Positions 46,856 to 55,587 are shown, counted from the first letter of the stretch. The stretch: DNA of 64,000 bases from Peptoniphilus sp. BV3C26 (GCF_000478985.1 NZ_AWXB01000005.1:1-64000), one strand, 5' to 3'. Numbers and translations are program-made. The notes: generated by a model not told the origin, from the letters alone.

Positions 46856-47603
46856 GTTCTACCTCTTCTCTTATCCAGTTAAATCCATCTCTTTCAATTT
46901 TTTCAACAAGACTTGCATCTCCTGTCTTAACAATTCGTCCATCAATTATAACATGGACAAAATCAGGTACTACATTTCTAACAAGTTCTTGGTGGTGAGT
47001 TATAATCAAAACTCCATTGTCCTTATTATGAAATCTCTCTATTCCCTTTGATACTATCCTTGTAGCATCAACATCAAGTCCTGAATCAGTTTCATCAAGA
47101 ATAGCAAGTTTAGGGTTTATCATTAAAAGTTGAAGAATTTCATTTTTCTTCTTTTCTCCTCCTGAAAATCCTAAATTTAAATATCTCTCAGCATAAGAAT
47201 GATCCATTTTAAGTTCATCCATTTCAGCATATAATTTTTTTCTGAACTTAACAAAAGAAATATTTTCCTCACTTCTTTCTTGTATAGCAGTTCTTATAAA
47301 GTTTTCAACACTTATACCTGAAACTGCCATTGGAGATTGAAAACTCATAAATAGGCCTTCTTTAGCCCTCTTATCTGTAGTAAGATCCATTATGCTCTTA
47401 CCGTCCATTTTTATGTCGCCATCTTTAACAATGTATTTTGGATTTGCCATTATAAGATTAGCAAGGGTAGTTTTACCGCTTCCATTAGGTCCCATAATTA
47501 CATGGACTTCTCCATAATTTATACTTAAATTTATATTTTTTAGAATTAATTTATCTTCAGTGCCTGCACTTAGATTTTCTATTTTTAAAAGTTCTTCTTT
47601 CAT
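46845..47603 (-). CDS. sufC: Fe-S assembly ATPase SufC
   Basis: About 252 residues. Walker A is GPNGSGKTTLAN, the signature LGFSGGEKKKNEILQ, and Walker B LAILDETDSGLDVDA. SufC powers the SufBCD scaffold. I start at the ATG at 47603 because AGGAGG lies just upstream (47607-47612). A longer frame from 47675 crosses the promoter and adds non-conserved residues. First gene of the SUF operon. Confidence 0.97.
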   Translation of the reverse strand: MKEELLKIENLSAGTEDKLILKNINLSINYGEVHVIMGPNGSGKTTLANLIMANPKYIVKDGDIKMDGKSIMDLTTDKRAKEGLFMSFQSPMAVSGISVENFIRTAIQERSEENISFVKFRKKLYAEMDELKMDHSYAERYLNLGFSGGEKKKNEILQLLMINPKLAILDETDSGLDVDATRIVSKGIERFHNKDNGVLIITHHQELVRNVVPDFVHVIIDGRIVKTGDASLVEKIERDGFNWIREEVELGK

Positions 47604-47642
47604 TTTTCCTCCTATATATCCTACAAATTTACTATGAATTAT

Positions 47643-47648
47643 ATTATA
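47643..47648 (-). promoter_or_regulatory. -10 box of the SUF operon promoter
   Basis: A perfect TATAAT on the minus strand about 40 bases before sufC. The -35 side is imperfect (an ATGACT/TGACTT element about 16-17 bases upstream), which would suit a regulated promoter. No clear IscR-type palindrome is visible. Confidence 0.5.
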
Positions 47649-47680
47649 ACAGATTTTGAAAAAAAAGTCATTCAAAAAAA

Positions 47681-47707
47681 TAAAAAAAAAGAGCTTTTAA
47701 AAGCTCT
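47681..47707 (-). terminator. Terminator after the TIGR02206 membrane protein
   Basis: AGAGCTTTTAAAAGCTCT (47690-47707) is a perfect palindrome, followed on the minus strand by T9. It overlaps the stop of the upstream gene and separates that operon from sufC. Confidence 0.88.
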
Positions 47708-48416
47708 AATTTTTCTTATTTGTGACTTTAATCACACTCTTGTAAATCAAAAAAACCATTATCATTACAAGAAATGTTACTAAATATAAACCCATTATAT
47801 AATTTGGAAACACATTTTTTATTATTTCCAAGAAAGATCCTGGATAGGGATCTCTTATATAAAAATAGTTGGCATCGAAAACTTTATTTAAAAATTTTAT
47901 TACAGGTAAAATCCCTATTAAAAATATAAGCGGATATAAAATTTCCTTAAACTTAGGCACATATTCTTTTGAAATAACAATGTATAGAGGATAAAAAGTA
48001 TTTATCCCATGAATAATCCAAGAAGAAATTGCAACATAAGATAATTTATTAACTTCTGTCCAGCCTGGCGTAAACAAACTTAAAAAGGCTGCAGGCATAA
48101 ATAGAAAAAATAGACAGGATTTTATAAATCTCTTATTTATAAAAGCATCTACCGCTATAAATTCTGCCCCGAAAAGGCAAAGATGAAAGGGCAAATATGA
48201 GCTGTCATAATGTCCCGTTAAAAGCACAGCTATAAGCCTTAAAATTTCCAAAGTAATAGGTGTTACTGCAAGTATTTTTCTAAAAGTTTTACTTTTTTTC
48301 CATGGTTTGTAAAAAAGTATTCCGAAAAAAATAATAAGAAGTACACATGTAAAATGATATACTCCATAAAATTCAAATCCGGCTTCTCCATAATTTAAAT
48401 CCCAAAAATTTCTCAT
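47706..48416 (-). CDS. TIGR02206/YwaF-like integral membrane protein
   Basis: A 236-residue protein with about seven membrane helices. The start RNFWDLNYGEAGFEFYGVYHF, the central YLPFHLCLFGAEFI and an N-terminal-facing His (HLCLF) resemble the YwaF/TMEM164-like family, whose function in bacteria is unknown. It is the last gene of the ABC transporter/kinase operon and overlaps the kinase stop by four bases. It could be part of the envelope-stress response of that operon, but that is only context. Confidence 0.75.
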   Translation of the reverse strand: MRNFWDLNYGEAGFEFYGVYHFTCVLLIIFFGILFYKPWKKSKTFRKILAVTPITLEILRLIAVLLTGHYDSSYLPFHLCLFGAEFIAVDAFINKRFIKSCLFFLFMPAAFLSLFTPGWTEVNKLSYVAISSWIIHGINTFYPLYIVISKEYVPKFKEILYPLIFLIGILPVIKFLNKVFDANYFYIRDPYPGSFLEIIKNVFPNYIMGLYLVTFLVMIMVFLIYKSVIKVTNKKN

Positions 48417-49252
48417 AAATTTATTTCTAAAATAAAATTTTTATCCTTTACATATATTTTTCCCCTTGCATTTATTTTGGTTAAATATTCCTTTATAATT
48501 GCAAGGCCTAGTCCAGTAGAATTTCTTGATTTTTCAATGACAACAGATCTGCCAAATAAATAATCGTAATCTCCGTCTTTTAAATCAGTGTCATTTATAA
48601 AATATAAAGATTTCTTTTCTTTATTATATTCTATCTTTGAATGACTCTTTGAATATTTTAACATATTATCAAGAGCATTGAAAACTACACTTTTTAAAGA
48701 TTTTAAATCGCTTAATATTTTTACATTTTCCTCCATGCAAAATTCCACTTCTATATTTTTCTTATTAAAGTCATCATAGTAAAATAAGAGTGCTTGAGCT
48801 AAAAGTTCATAGAGATCTATTAATTCAAAGTCCAAATTTTCATTTATGCTGGCAAGAGAATACTCGTAAAAACGCTCTATAAGTTTAGATAAAAACTGAC
48901 TTTTTTCTTTTACAGTTTTTAAATAAGAATTTTCTTTATCATCTATTAAATCTAAGTAGCCTAAAATAGATGTAAGAGGAGTTCTTAAATCATGGCTTAA
49001 ATTTGCAAGTATTTCTTTATGTTTTTTATTAAGATTTTCAATTTCAACCCTTAATTTTTGATTTTCAAGAACAATGCTATTTAATTCTTCATTAACAGAG
49101 TCTAAATCACCGTTGCCTGATAAAGGCACTTTGCTTACAGACCTATTTTTTAAAATCGAAAAAAAATTATCTTTAAAATTTTTTATTATCTTTTTTTGAT
49201 AAATAATATATGAAATTAAAATTACTATTATAAAAAGAAATAATAAGCTCAT
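48413..49252 (-). CDS. Sensor histidine kinase with minimal input region
   Basis: A 279-residue kinase. A single N-terminal membrane helix (residues 2-18) and a coiled linker (about 50-85) lead to the phospho-acceptor motif ILANLSHDLRTPLTSILGYLDLID. The catalytic domain has DNMLKYS (N box) and GLGLAI (G box). There is no extracellular sensor, as in BceS-like or LanK-type kinases that sense through an ABC transporter. It lies directly after two permease genes and shares an operon with the response regulator at 51807, its likely partner. Confidence 0.9.
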   Translation of the reverse strand: MSLLFLFIIVILISYIIYQKKIIKNFKDNFFSILKNRSVSKVPLSGNGDLDSVNEELNSIVLENQKLRVEIENLNKKHKEILANLSHDLRTPLTSILGYLDLIDDKENSYLKTVKEKSQFLSKLIERFYEYSLASINENLDFELIDLYELLAQALLFYYDDFNKKNIEVEFCMEENVKILSDLKSLKSVVFNALDNMLKYSKSHSKIEYNKEKKSLYFINDTDLKDGDYDYLFGRSVVIEKSRNSTGLGLAIIKEYLTKINARGKIYVKDKNFILEINL

Positions 49253-50028
49253 TATTCCAACCTTTTATTTTTTAATTTTGTAAATCCAATTATATGAAAA
49301 ATAATGAAATAAACAAGACTTACAGTGAAAATAAACAAAATATTATTTATTTCAAAATTTAAAAATTTTATATTTTGAAAAATTTCATTACCTATAGGTA
49401 TAGCTCCTATCAGTTTTTGAAAGGAAATTTTATTAAGCTCAAGGAAAAAATCGGTTTTAAATAAATAATTTAAAAGTCGAGCAACAAAGTTTAAATTGCT
49501 AATAGCAAAAAGCCAAATAAAAACTGTTACTACTTCTTTTTTTATCAAACAGTTTAGAGCCATTATAAGGGCAATTGCAGAAAAAAGAATGGGCATTTCT
49601 AAAAGTAAATGTAGGGAAGAACTTTTTATTATTTCAAAAGCTCCTCCTATATTTTCCATTTTAAGGGCAAGGACTATAAATAAAATAAGAAAAGCATATG
49701 CTGCACTTATAATCCCGTATATACTAGTAACTATTATCTTAGAAAGGTATATTTCCCTAGGGCTTATTCCTGATTCAAATCCCCTCTTAAGTCCCCCCTC
49801 TTTAAATTCTCTGCCAAAGGAAGGATTTGCCACTAAAATTGTCATTGCTAAAGCAAAAGACAAAACTAAAGAATTTACCGTTCTTTCCGTTCCCACATAA
49901 TCTTCAGGTAAAATTTTTATATTTACAAAAATTCCTAAGAGCAAAATAATAAGAGGTAAAATAAATAAAAAGTAGTTTGATTTATCCTTCCCTAATCTAT
50001 AAAATTCGCCCTTTAAATAGTTTTTCAT
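49252..50028 (-). CDS. ABC transporter permease (lantibiotic-immunity EG type)
   Basis: A 258-residue membrane protein with six hydrophobic segments and the start KNYLKGEFYRLGKDKSNYFLF. It resembles the neighbouring permease at 50025 in layout, in the N-terminal GEFYR/AEFYK motif and in the FGREFKEGG / SGEFREGG motif after the second helix. Such pairs (LanE and LanG, or BcrB-like) form the membrane part of bacitracin/lantibiotic immunity ABC exporters. The substrate cannot be read from sequence. Confidence 0.85.
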   Translation of the reverse strand: MKNYLKGEFYRLGKDKSNYFLFILPLIILLLGIFVNIKILPEDYVGTERTVNSLVLSFALAMTILVANPSFGREFKEGGLKRGFESGISPREIYLSKIIVTSIYGIISAAYAFLILFIVLALKMENIGGAFEIIKSSSLHLLLEMPILFSAIALIMALNCLIKKEVVTVFIWLFAISNLNFVARLLNYLFKTDFFLELNKISFQKLIGAIPIGNEIFQNIKFLNFEINNILFIFTVSLVYFIIFHIIGFTKLKNKRLE

Positions 50029-50813
50029 TGAAATCTCCTCCTTTTAAAAAATGTCATTCCTATTAAATTAAATAAAATAATCCATATTAATGATACTAAA
50101 ATAACTCTTACATAAGTTTTTGAATCTATCTCAAAATTATTTATTCCTATTTTTGCTAAAATATCTACAATTAATTCTGTAGGAAAATATTGGCTTATTT
50201 TTGAAAAAATATTTATATTTAAGTTGTTTAAAATTCCCTCTATGGCTTTATAAAAAAATGTAAAAAATAGCCATGCAAACACAGTTGCTATCTCGCTTCT
50301 GCTTAAATATAAAGCCATTTGTATAAAGGCTCCCAAGGCAAAAAGTGGAAATACTCCAAGGGTAAAGATTTTAAATAAAGTTGTAAAAAATACTAAAACT
50401 TGCCTAAAATTAAAGCCCAAGAGCAAATTTCCCAAGCTGAAAATTAAAAGCAAAAATAATATATAAAGGCATCCTATAAGTATTATTAAAAAATATCTTG
50501 CCAAATAGGTTTTGTTTGTTGAGTAGCCTGCTTCAACTTGCCTTACCTTTCCCCCTTCTCTAAATTCTCCTGACAGAACTGTAAGTCCCACAAAAATTGT
50601 GAAAAGAGGCGATATTCCCACTAAAAGCAAAACCCAAGGAAGCATATATGGATATGTGTTAGTTTCAACACTTAAATCTTTTAAGTTAGAAGAATTTGCC
50701 CCCTTCATTTGTAAAAATAGAACTAAAATTATTAAAGGAACAAAAATAAGCCAAATCCAAATACTTTTTTTATTTTTTATTTTATAAAACTCAGCTTTTA
50801 TAAAATTTTTCAT
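50025..50813 (-). CDS. ABC transporter permease (paired with 49252)
   Basis: A 262-residue protein with six hydrophobic segments. Starts KNFIKAEFYKIKNKKSIWIW and carries LSGEFREGGKVRQVEAGYS between helices 2 and 3. Overlaps the ATPase gene by four bases and the second permease by four bases, so the three are translationally coupled. Paralogous to the other permease; the two likely form a heterodimer. Confidence 0.86.
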   Translation of the reverse strand: MKNFIKAEFYKIKNKKSIWIWLIFVPLIILVLFLQMKGANSSNLKDLSVETNTYPYMLPWVLLLVGISPLFTIFVGLTVLSGEFREGGKVRQVEAGYSTNKTYLARYFLIILIGCLYILFLLLIFSLGNLLLGFNFRQVLVFFTTLFKIFTLGVFPLFALGAFIQMALYLSRSEIATVFAWLFFTFFYKAIEGILNNLNINIFSKISQYFPTELIVDILAKIGINNFEIDSKTYVRVILVSLIWIILFNLIGMTFFKRRRFQ

Positions 50814-51721
50814 TTTTCCTCCATTAAGTTTACATAGTAATCTTCAAGATTACCTTCATTTTTTTTATAAGATTTTAAAAATATTCCGTTTTTTCCAAGA
50901 AGTTCCTGTAATTTTTTTATGTCCACTTCATTATAAACTTCCACAAAAGAATCATTTTTTACTTTATAGTCTTCAGTAAACTTATTTTCTTCAAGAATTG
51001 GCAAAGCTTTTTTCAAATCAGGATCTTCAAATTCAAGTTCATAATACCTTTTGCTTTTTTCATGTAATTTTTCTAGGCTTATTTCTTCAATTAACTCTCC
51101 TTTTTTTATAAAGGCGAATTTATTTGCCACAACTGAAAGTTCCGATAGTATATGAGATGATATTATAATACTTGTGGACCATTCCAAATTAATTTTTTTT
51201 ATAAAATTTCTAAGCTCAACTATACCTTGAGGATCCAGGCCATTTATAGGCTCATCAAGGACTAAAATTTTAGGTCTATTCATAGTTGCTGCAACCATGC
51301 CAAGTCTTTGTTTCATACCTGTTGAATAGGATTTTACCTTTTTATTTAAACTGTCATCAATTTTAAAAGTTTTACATAAATCCCAAATATCTTCATTTTT
51401 AGGATCCAAGCCTTTTAATTTTGCTATATAAATTAAATTTTGCTTTCCTGTCATATAATCATAAAAAGCAGCATTTTCTATTAAAAATCCCATTTGACTT
51501 CTTGCTTTATTAAGGTCCTCTTGACTTTCTTTTTCAAATATTTTTAAGGTACCGTCACTTTTATTTATATGGCCTGCAAGAATTTTTAATAAAGTGGACT
51601 TTCCAGCTCCATTGGGACCTACCAAACCATAAATATTCCCTTCTTCAATATTTAAATTCAAATTTTTCAAAGCTTGAAAATTTCCAAATTTTTTATTTAG
51701 ATTTCTTGTTTCTATAATCAT
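50810..51721 (-). CDS. ABC transporter ATPase (BcrA-like)
   Basis: A 303-residue ATPase. Walker A is GLVGPNGAGKSTLLKIL (about 33-49), the signature KVKSYSTGMKQRLGM, Walker B KILVLDEPINGLDPQG and the switch His IIISSHILSE. The roughly 80-residue C-terminal extension is usual in the BcrA/LanF type. It drives the two permeases encoded downstream. It probably protects against a cell-wall-active peptide, judged by the operon with a two-component system. Confidence 0.92.
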   Translation of the reverse strand: MIIETRNLNKKFGNFQALKNLNLNIEEGNIYGLVGPNGAGKSTLLKILAGHINKSDGTLKIFEKESQEDLNKARSQMGFLIENAAFYDYMTGKQNLIYIAKLKGLDPKNEDIWDLCKTFKIDDSLNKKVKSYSTGMKQRLGMVAATMNRPKILVLDEPINGLDPQGIVELRNFIKKINLEWSTSIIISSHILSELSVVANKFAFIKKGELIEEISLEKLHEKSKRYYELEFEDPDLKKALPILEENKFTEDYKVKNDSFVEVYNEVDIKKLQELLGKNGIFLKSYKKNEGNLEDYYVNLMEEK

Positions 51722-51792
51722 AATAATTACCTCCTGATACTATTATCAGACACTTAATTTAATAAGGTCTTAAGGAATTCTAAAGTTTTTCT

Positions 51793-51823
51793 AAAAAAAT
51801 AACAGGCTATTTTCTTAGCCTGT
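51793..51823 (-). terminator. Terminator overlapping the response regulator stop
   Basis: ACAGGCTA (51802-51809) and TAGCCTGT (51816-51823) form an 8-bp stem, and the minus strand then reads TATTTTTTT. It begins inside the last codons of the regulator, so the ABC genes may rely on read-through or a second promoter in the 85-base gap. Confidence 0.85.
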
Positions 51824-52481
51824 ATCCTATTCCCCAAACTGTTTCTATATACTCTTCTGAATCAAATTTTTTTATTTTGTTTCTAATGTTTGAAATGTGA
51901 ACATTTATAGTATCTTCATCAGCTGCAAAATTATCTTGCCAAACAGCCTCGTACAAATTTTTCTTTGTAAAAATCCTGTTTTGATTTTCTATAAAAAGTT
52001 TTAAAATGTTGAGTTCGGTTTTTGTAAGTTGAAGCTCATTTCCATTTATTGTAAAATTTTCCATTTGTTTATTATATTTTAAATTTTTATAATTTAAAGA
52101 TGAATTTATTTTTGAAAATTCTCTATAACGTCTTATATTTGCTTGAATTCTTGCAAGGACATCTTCCTTTTCAAAGGGCTTTTTTATAAAATCATCTGCC
52201 CCTATATTTAATACATTGACCCTTGAATCCACATCTATTTTTGCACTTATAACTATTATAGGTATAGAAATTGACTTATCTCTTATTTCTTTTATAAATT
52301 CTTCTCCACTTTTTACAGGCATCATTAAATCTAAAATCATCAAATCAAATTCTTCCAAATCTTTTTGCAGCAAAGCCTCCATAGCTGTAAAACATTGGCG
52401 AACTTCATAGTTTTCCTTAATTAAAATATCCCTTAACAAATTGTTTATATCAATGTTGTCTTCTATAATTAAAATTTTCAC
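51807..52481 (-). CDS. OmpR-family response regulator (ABC transporter-linked)
   Basis: A 224-residue regulator. The receiver has the phospho-Asp in FDLMILDLMMPVKSGEEF (about residue 52) and the Lys of FIKKPFEKEDVLARI (about 101). The C-terminal winged helix carries LTKTELNILKLF and DTINVHISNIRNKI. It lies directly upstream of the ABC operon, whose kinase at 48413 is its likely partner. Confidence 0.93.
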   Translation of the reverse strand: MKILIIEDNIDINNLLRDILIKENYEVRQCFTAMEALLQKDLEEFDLMILDLMMPVKSGEEFIKEIRDKSISIPIIVISAKIDVDSRVNVLNIGADDFIKKPFEKEDVLARIQANIRRYREFSKINSSLNYKNLKYNKQMENFTINGNELQLTKTELNILKLFIENQNRIFTKKNLYEAVWQDNFAADEDTINVHISNIRNKIKKFDSEEYIETVWGIGYRLRK

Positions 52482-52507
52482 CTTATCACCTTTTTTAATT
52501 ATAACAT

Positions 52508-53839
52508 TTAATTTTCCTTACTTTCTAAAGATAATCTAAAGATTGTTTTTTCTTCATCACTTTCCATAGAAACTTGTCCTCCATGGAGTTTGCTTATCTT
52601 ATCAACTATGGACAGTCCAAGGCCATAACCCTCTTTAAGATCTTTATTTCTTGAAGAATCAACTTGATAAAATCTGTTAAATATTTTCTTTGAATCTTCC
52701 TTAGAAATTTTTTCCCCATCATTTATTACCTCAAGGATGACTCTATTTTTTTCCTTGAAAAGTCTTATTTCTATATAAGTTTTTTTAAATTTTATTGCAT
52801 TGGAAATTAAATTATCAAATAATCTTTCAAGCATTATTTTATTACCTGATACTTTTAAATTTTTTTCCACATCTATTATAAATTTTATATCCTTGTAGGC
52901 ACTCTCATAAATTTGACAATTATTTAAAATCATTTGAGAAAAATCTATTTTATCATCCACCTTAAAATCTCTTTCAAGCTTATCAAGCTCCATTATTTGA
53001 TTTATCAAAGCCCTCATCTTTTCCGATTGCTTGTTTATTATCTCAAATAACTCCCTTGCCTCTTCATCTTTTATATATTCTTTGCCATATTCGCTTTCGC
53101 TCATTATAACCGAAAGAGGAGTCCTAAGCTCATGGGAAACGTCAATAGTAAGCCTTTTTTCTCGGTCTAAAGACTCTTCGATAGTATCTAACATACCATT
53201 AAAAGTCCTGGCCAAATCATGAACCTCATCCTTACCTTCGCCAATTAAAATTCTTTTTTTCAAATTCCCTTTTTCCTTTATCTCCCTTGCAGTATTGGTT
53301 ATATTTCTAATAGGCTTAAAGGATTTATCAGCTATTTTATAGCCTATATATATTATTAAGATAATTAATATAGGGCTTAATACTAAAAATAATAAAAAGA
53401 ACTTACTTAGCTCATGAAAAACTATATTTTCAGGCAAAATTCCCCTTAAAAAACTGCCATTCTCATCTAATTTAACATCATAATAAAGATAAGATCCGTC
53501 TTTTCTTATATATTTTGAAATTCCCGAATAGCTCACAGGAAGGTTAGCGTCAAAATCTTTTGGTTTTATCCCCTTTATTCCTCCAAACTCATCGTAAAAA
53601 AGAAAAAATACCCCATTATCAAAATATTCAAAATTGCCCTTCTTATTTTGTAAACTTTCTACAGTTTTCTTTAACTTTTTTTCAGCCCTATTCTGTAAAA
53701 TATTTTTTGAAATGAAGACAGAACTTGTAAGCAAAATTATAAATAAGATTATTATAAAAAAAGAATACCAGGCAGTTATTCTTTTTGTAATAGGGATTTT
53801 TTTTAATTTCACCCCTAATTTATTGGTCAAAAATTCCAT
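52508..53839 (-). CDS. Sensor histidine kinase (CssS/ArlS-like layout)
   Basis: About 443 residues. Two membrane helices (about 26-48 and 150-172) flank an extracellular domain of about 100 residues. A HAMP domain follows. The phospho-acceptor is LTIDVSHELRTPLSVIMSE, the N box DNLISNAIKFK, and the G boxes DSSRNKDLKEGYGLGLSIVDKI. The start is at ATG 53839 (or TTG 53845), overlapping the regulator's stop. Partner of the regulator at 53820. The signal is unknown. Confidence 0.92.
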   Translation of the reverse strand: MEFLTNKLGVKLKKIPITKRITAWYSFFIIILFIILLTSSVFISKNILQNRAEKKLKKTVESLQNKKGNFEYFDNGVFFLFYDEFGGIKGIKPKDFDANLPVSYSGISKYIRKDGSYLYYDVKLDENGSFLRGILPENIVFHELSKFFLLFLVLSPILIILIIYIGYKIADKSFKPIRNITNTAREIKEKGNLKKRILIGEGKDEVHDLARTFNGMLDTIEESLDREKRLTIDVSHELRTPLSVIMSESEYGKEYIKDEEARELFEIINKQSEKMRALINQIMELDKLERDFKVDDKIDFSQMILNNCQIYESAYKDIKFIIDVEKNLKVSGNKIMLERLFDNLISNAIKFKKTYIEIRLFKEKNRVILEVINDGEKISKEDSKKIFNRFYQVDSSRNKDLKEGYGLGLSIVDKISKLHGGQVSMESDEEKTIFRLSLESKEN

Positions 53840-54500
53840 ATCCAAGTCCTCTTTTTGTAGTTATCAACTTATTTGAATTTTCTATATCTATTTTTTTTCT
53901 TATATTTTTAATCAAAACATCTATAACATTAGACTCCGCAGAAGAATCATAGGGCCAAACACCATCTCTTATATTTTCCCTTGTTAGAATTTGATTTTTA
54001 TTTCTTAAAAGGTACTCTAAAACTTGGTACTCTTTTGCAGTTAAATCTATAAGCTTGGAACCTCTTTTTACCTGCTTTTTATTTATATCCACAATTAAAT
54101 CAAAAACCCTTATTATATTTGAACTTTCCCCATTTTTTCTTCTGACAATAGCTCTTATTCTCGCAAGAAGCTCCTTAAAATCAAAAGGCTTTATTAAATA
54201 ATCATCTCCACCTAAGTCAAGACCCCTAACCCTATCTTCAATAGTATCTTTTGCAGTTAAAAAAAGTATAGGAGTATCATTTTCTTCATCCCTTATTTTT
54301 TTTGCAAATTCAAATCCGTCCATTTCAGGCATCATAATGTCCAAAATAATTAAATCATACTTTGTATATGCAACAAAATCCAAAGCTTCCAAGCCATTAT
54401 AGGCATAATCAACTATGAAATCCTGTTTTAAAAGGTGCTTTACTATAATTTTATTTAAATCTTTTTCATCTTCTACAACTAAAATCTTCACATCTATCAC
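53820..54500 (-). CDS. OmpR-family response regulator
   Basis: A 226-residue regulator. The receiver has the phospho-Asp in YDLIILDIMMPEMDGFEFA (about residue 53) and Lys in DDYLIKPFDFKELLARI. The winged helix carries LTAKEYQVLEYLLRNK and NVIDVLIKNIRKKI. It overlaps and is coupled to the kinase at 52508. A TGTGATAAT extended -10-like element lies about 15-25 bases upstream. It precedes a second two-component/ABC module, but cross-talk is only a possibility. Confidence 0.94.
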   Translation of the reverse strand: MIDVKILVVEDEKDLNKIIVKHLLKQDFIVDYAYNGLEALDFVAYTKYDLIILDIMMPEMDGFEFAKKIRDEENDTPILFLTAKDTIEDRVRGLDLGGDDYLIKPFDFKELLARIRAIVRRKNGESSNIIRVFDLIVDINKKQVKRGSKLIDLTAKEYQVLEYLLRNKNQILTRENIRDGVWPYDSSAESNVIDVLIKNIRKKIDIENSNKLITTKRGLGYGIFDQ

Positions 54501-54539
54501 CTATTTTAGATTATCACATTTTTATGAAAATAAAATGAA

Positions 54540-54780
54540 TTTTATTTTCTCTTTTTTACGCTCTACATAAAGCATTTTTATTTTTAAAAATTTTCAATTG
54601 AAATTTTTTCTATATTTTTTATTTTTCGTTTTTTATTTTGTTTCAAATCATTCGCCTTACGGCGATCGGACCAATAAATTGGTCCCTACATTGGCTTGCA
54701 AGGGTTTATTTTTTTGAAACCTGTTCGAATAAATAAACCCTACATTGGGTTTTATGTTTTTTATCGTACTTGGGATAAAA
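54540..54780. repeat. Dispersed intergenic repeat, copy B (region without genes)
   Basis: It contains TACGCTCTACATAAAGCATT (54557-54576), related to the two units of copy A. It also contains CGCC-TTA-GGCG-like pairing at 54652-54664, the perfect inverted repeat GGACCAAT-AA-ATTGGTCC (54667-54684) followed by CTACA, and a 10-bp inverted repeat GGGTTTATTT / AAATAAACCC (54702-54740). No reading frame in the stretch looks real. Confidence 0.65.
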
Positions 54781-54802
54781 ATGCCATATATAATATTTTT
54801 TT

Positions 54803-54845
54803 GTGAGGGGGACCGATGGGCTAAATGCCCCTAGGTCCCCCTCAC
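54803..54845. repeat. 43-nt GC-rich hairpin element
   Basis: GTGAGGGGGACC (54803-54814) and GGTCCCCCTCAC (54834-54845) are perfectly complementary, with a further GGGC/GCCC pairing inside. It is far richer in G+C than its surroundings. T7 lies on its plus-strand 5' side and no T-tract follows in either direction, so it is not a standard terminator. It lies 10 bases past the stop of the small secreted protein gene. Confidence 0.75.
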
Positions 54846-54855
54846 ACTCCCCTCC

Positions 54856-55383
54856 TTACCCCACAATCTTTTTCACACCAAAGAACTTACTGCAATCAAT
54901 CTCCTCTATTTTTTTGTCCTTGTTTTCTGCATTCAGCAAATGTTTATACATTGGCCTTCCCTTGAACCCAAAGCCTGAAAACGCTTTGACTTCTCCGTTG
55001 GGCTGCTCAACCAAAACGTCATACATAATTCTGCTTTCTCTAAAAGCCGTTTCCCCAGTCTTTTTGTCAACGCCCTTTCCTTCTTCTTCCGGCAAATACT
55101 TGATTCCAGCCCAGTTAAGCATTATAGCCATCCACTGCCTGTAGGTGTAGGAATCTCCAAAGCCAGGACCACCCGGATTTGTGGTGTAAACGTTTTTGCC
55201 TGTTTTTGGGTCTATACCCATGTTTTCATCGTAGGGTCTGGTCCAGTCGGTTTTGCCGTCCCATTTTGCACCTGATTCTTTTTCATAGGTTAGATCTGTT
55301 CCTGCAAATACTGACCCTATAGGAATCATTCCTATTAACATTACTAAAGATAGTATAAATGTTGTAATTCTTTTGAATTTCAT
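54856..55383 (-). CDS. Small secreted protein of unknown function, atypical composition
   Basis: A 175-residue protein with a clear signal peptide (basic KFKR, hydrophobic core, cleavage after SVFA near residue 27). The mature part is rich in Gly, Lys and Asp and contains PYDENMGIDPKTGKNVYTTN, YRQWMAIMLNWAGIKYLPEE and AFRESRIMYDVLVEQPNGEV. I do not recognise a family. Codons use clearly more G and C than neighbouring genes, which suggests recent acquisition. It has an AGGAG site. It lies between a GC-rich hairpin and a stalk-domain protein. It might be the remnant of a longer surface protein. Confidence 0.7.
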   Translation of the reverse strand: MKFKRITTFILSLVMLIGMIPIGSVFAGTDLTYEKESGAKWDGKTDWTRPYDENMGIDPKTGKNVYTTNPGGPGFGDSYTYRQWMAIMLNWAGIKYLPEEEGKGVDKKTGETAFRESRIMYDVLVEQPNGEVKAFSGFGFKGRPMYKHLLNAENKDKKIEEIDCSKFFGVKKIVG

Positions 55384-55503
55384 AAATTTCGGGCAACTGC
55401 CCTTGTCTCCTTTCTTATTAATGAAAAAATATGATTATCCTTACTTTATATATTAGAGATATGTTTTTAAAATTATTCATTGTAAGAAATGTTTTTTTGC
55501 AAT

Positions 55504-55529
55504 AAAAAAATACCCCCATAAGGGGGTAT
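55504..55529 (-). terminator. Terminator after the stalk-domain protein
   Basis: ATACCCCC (55510-55517) and GGGGGTAT (55522-55529) form an 8-bp stem with an ATAA loop. The minus strand then runs into T7. Confidence 0.9.
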
Positions 55530-55587
55530 ACAAAAAGATAAAAAAGTGAAAAAAGTAGAAAAAAGTGAAAAATAATAAAGATGAATA

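Noticed and set aside
47604..47675. Longer N-terminus for SufC
   Set aside because: It passes through the -10 box and the ribosome binding site, and the added residues are not part of the family.
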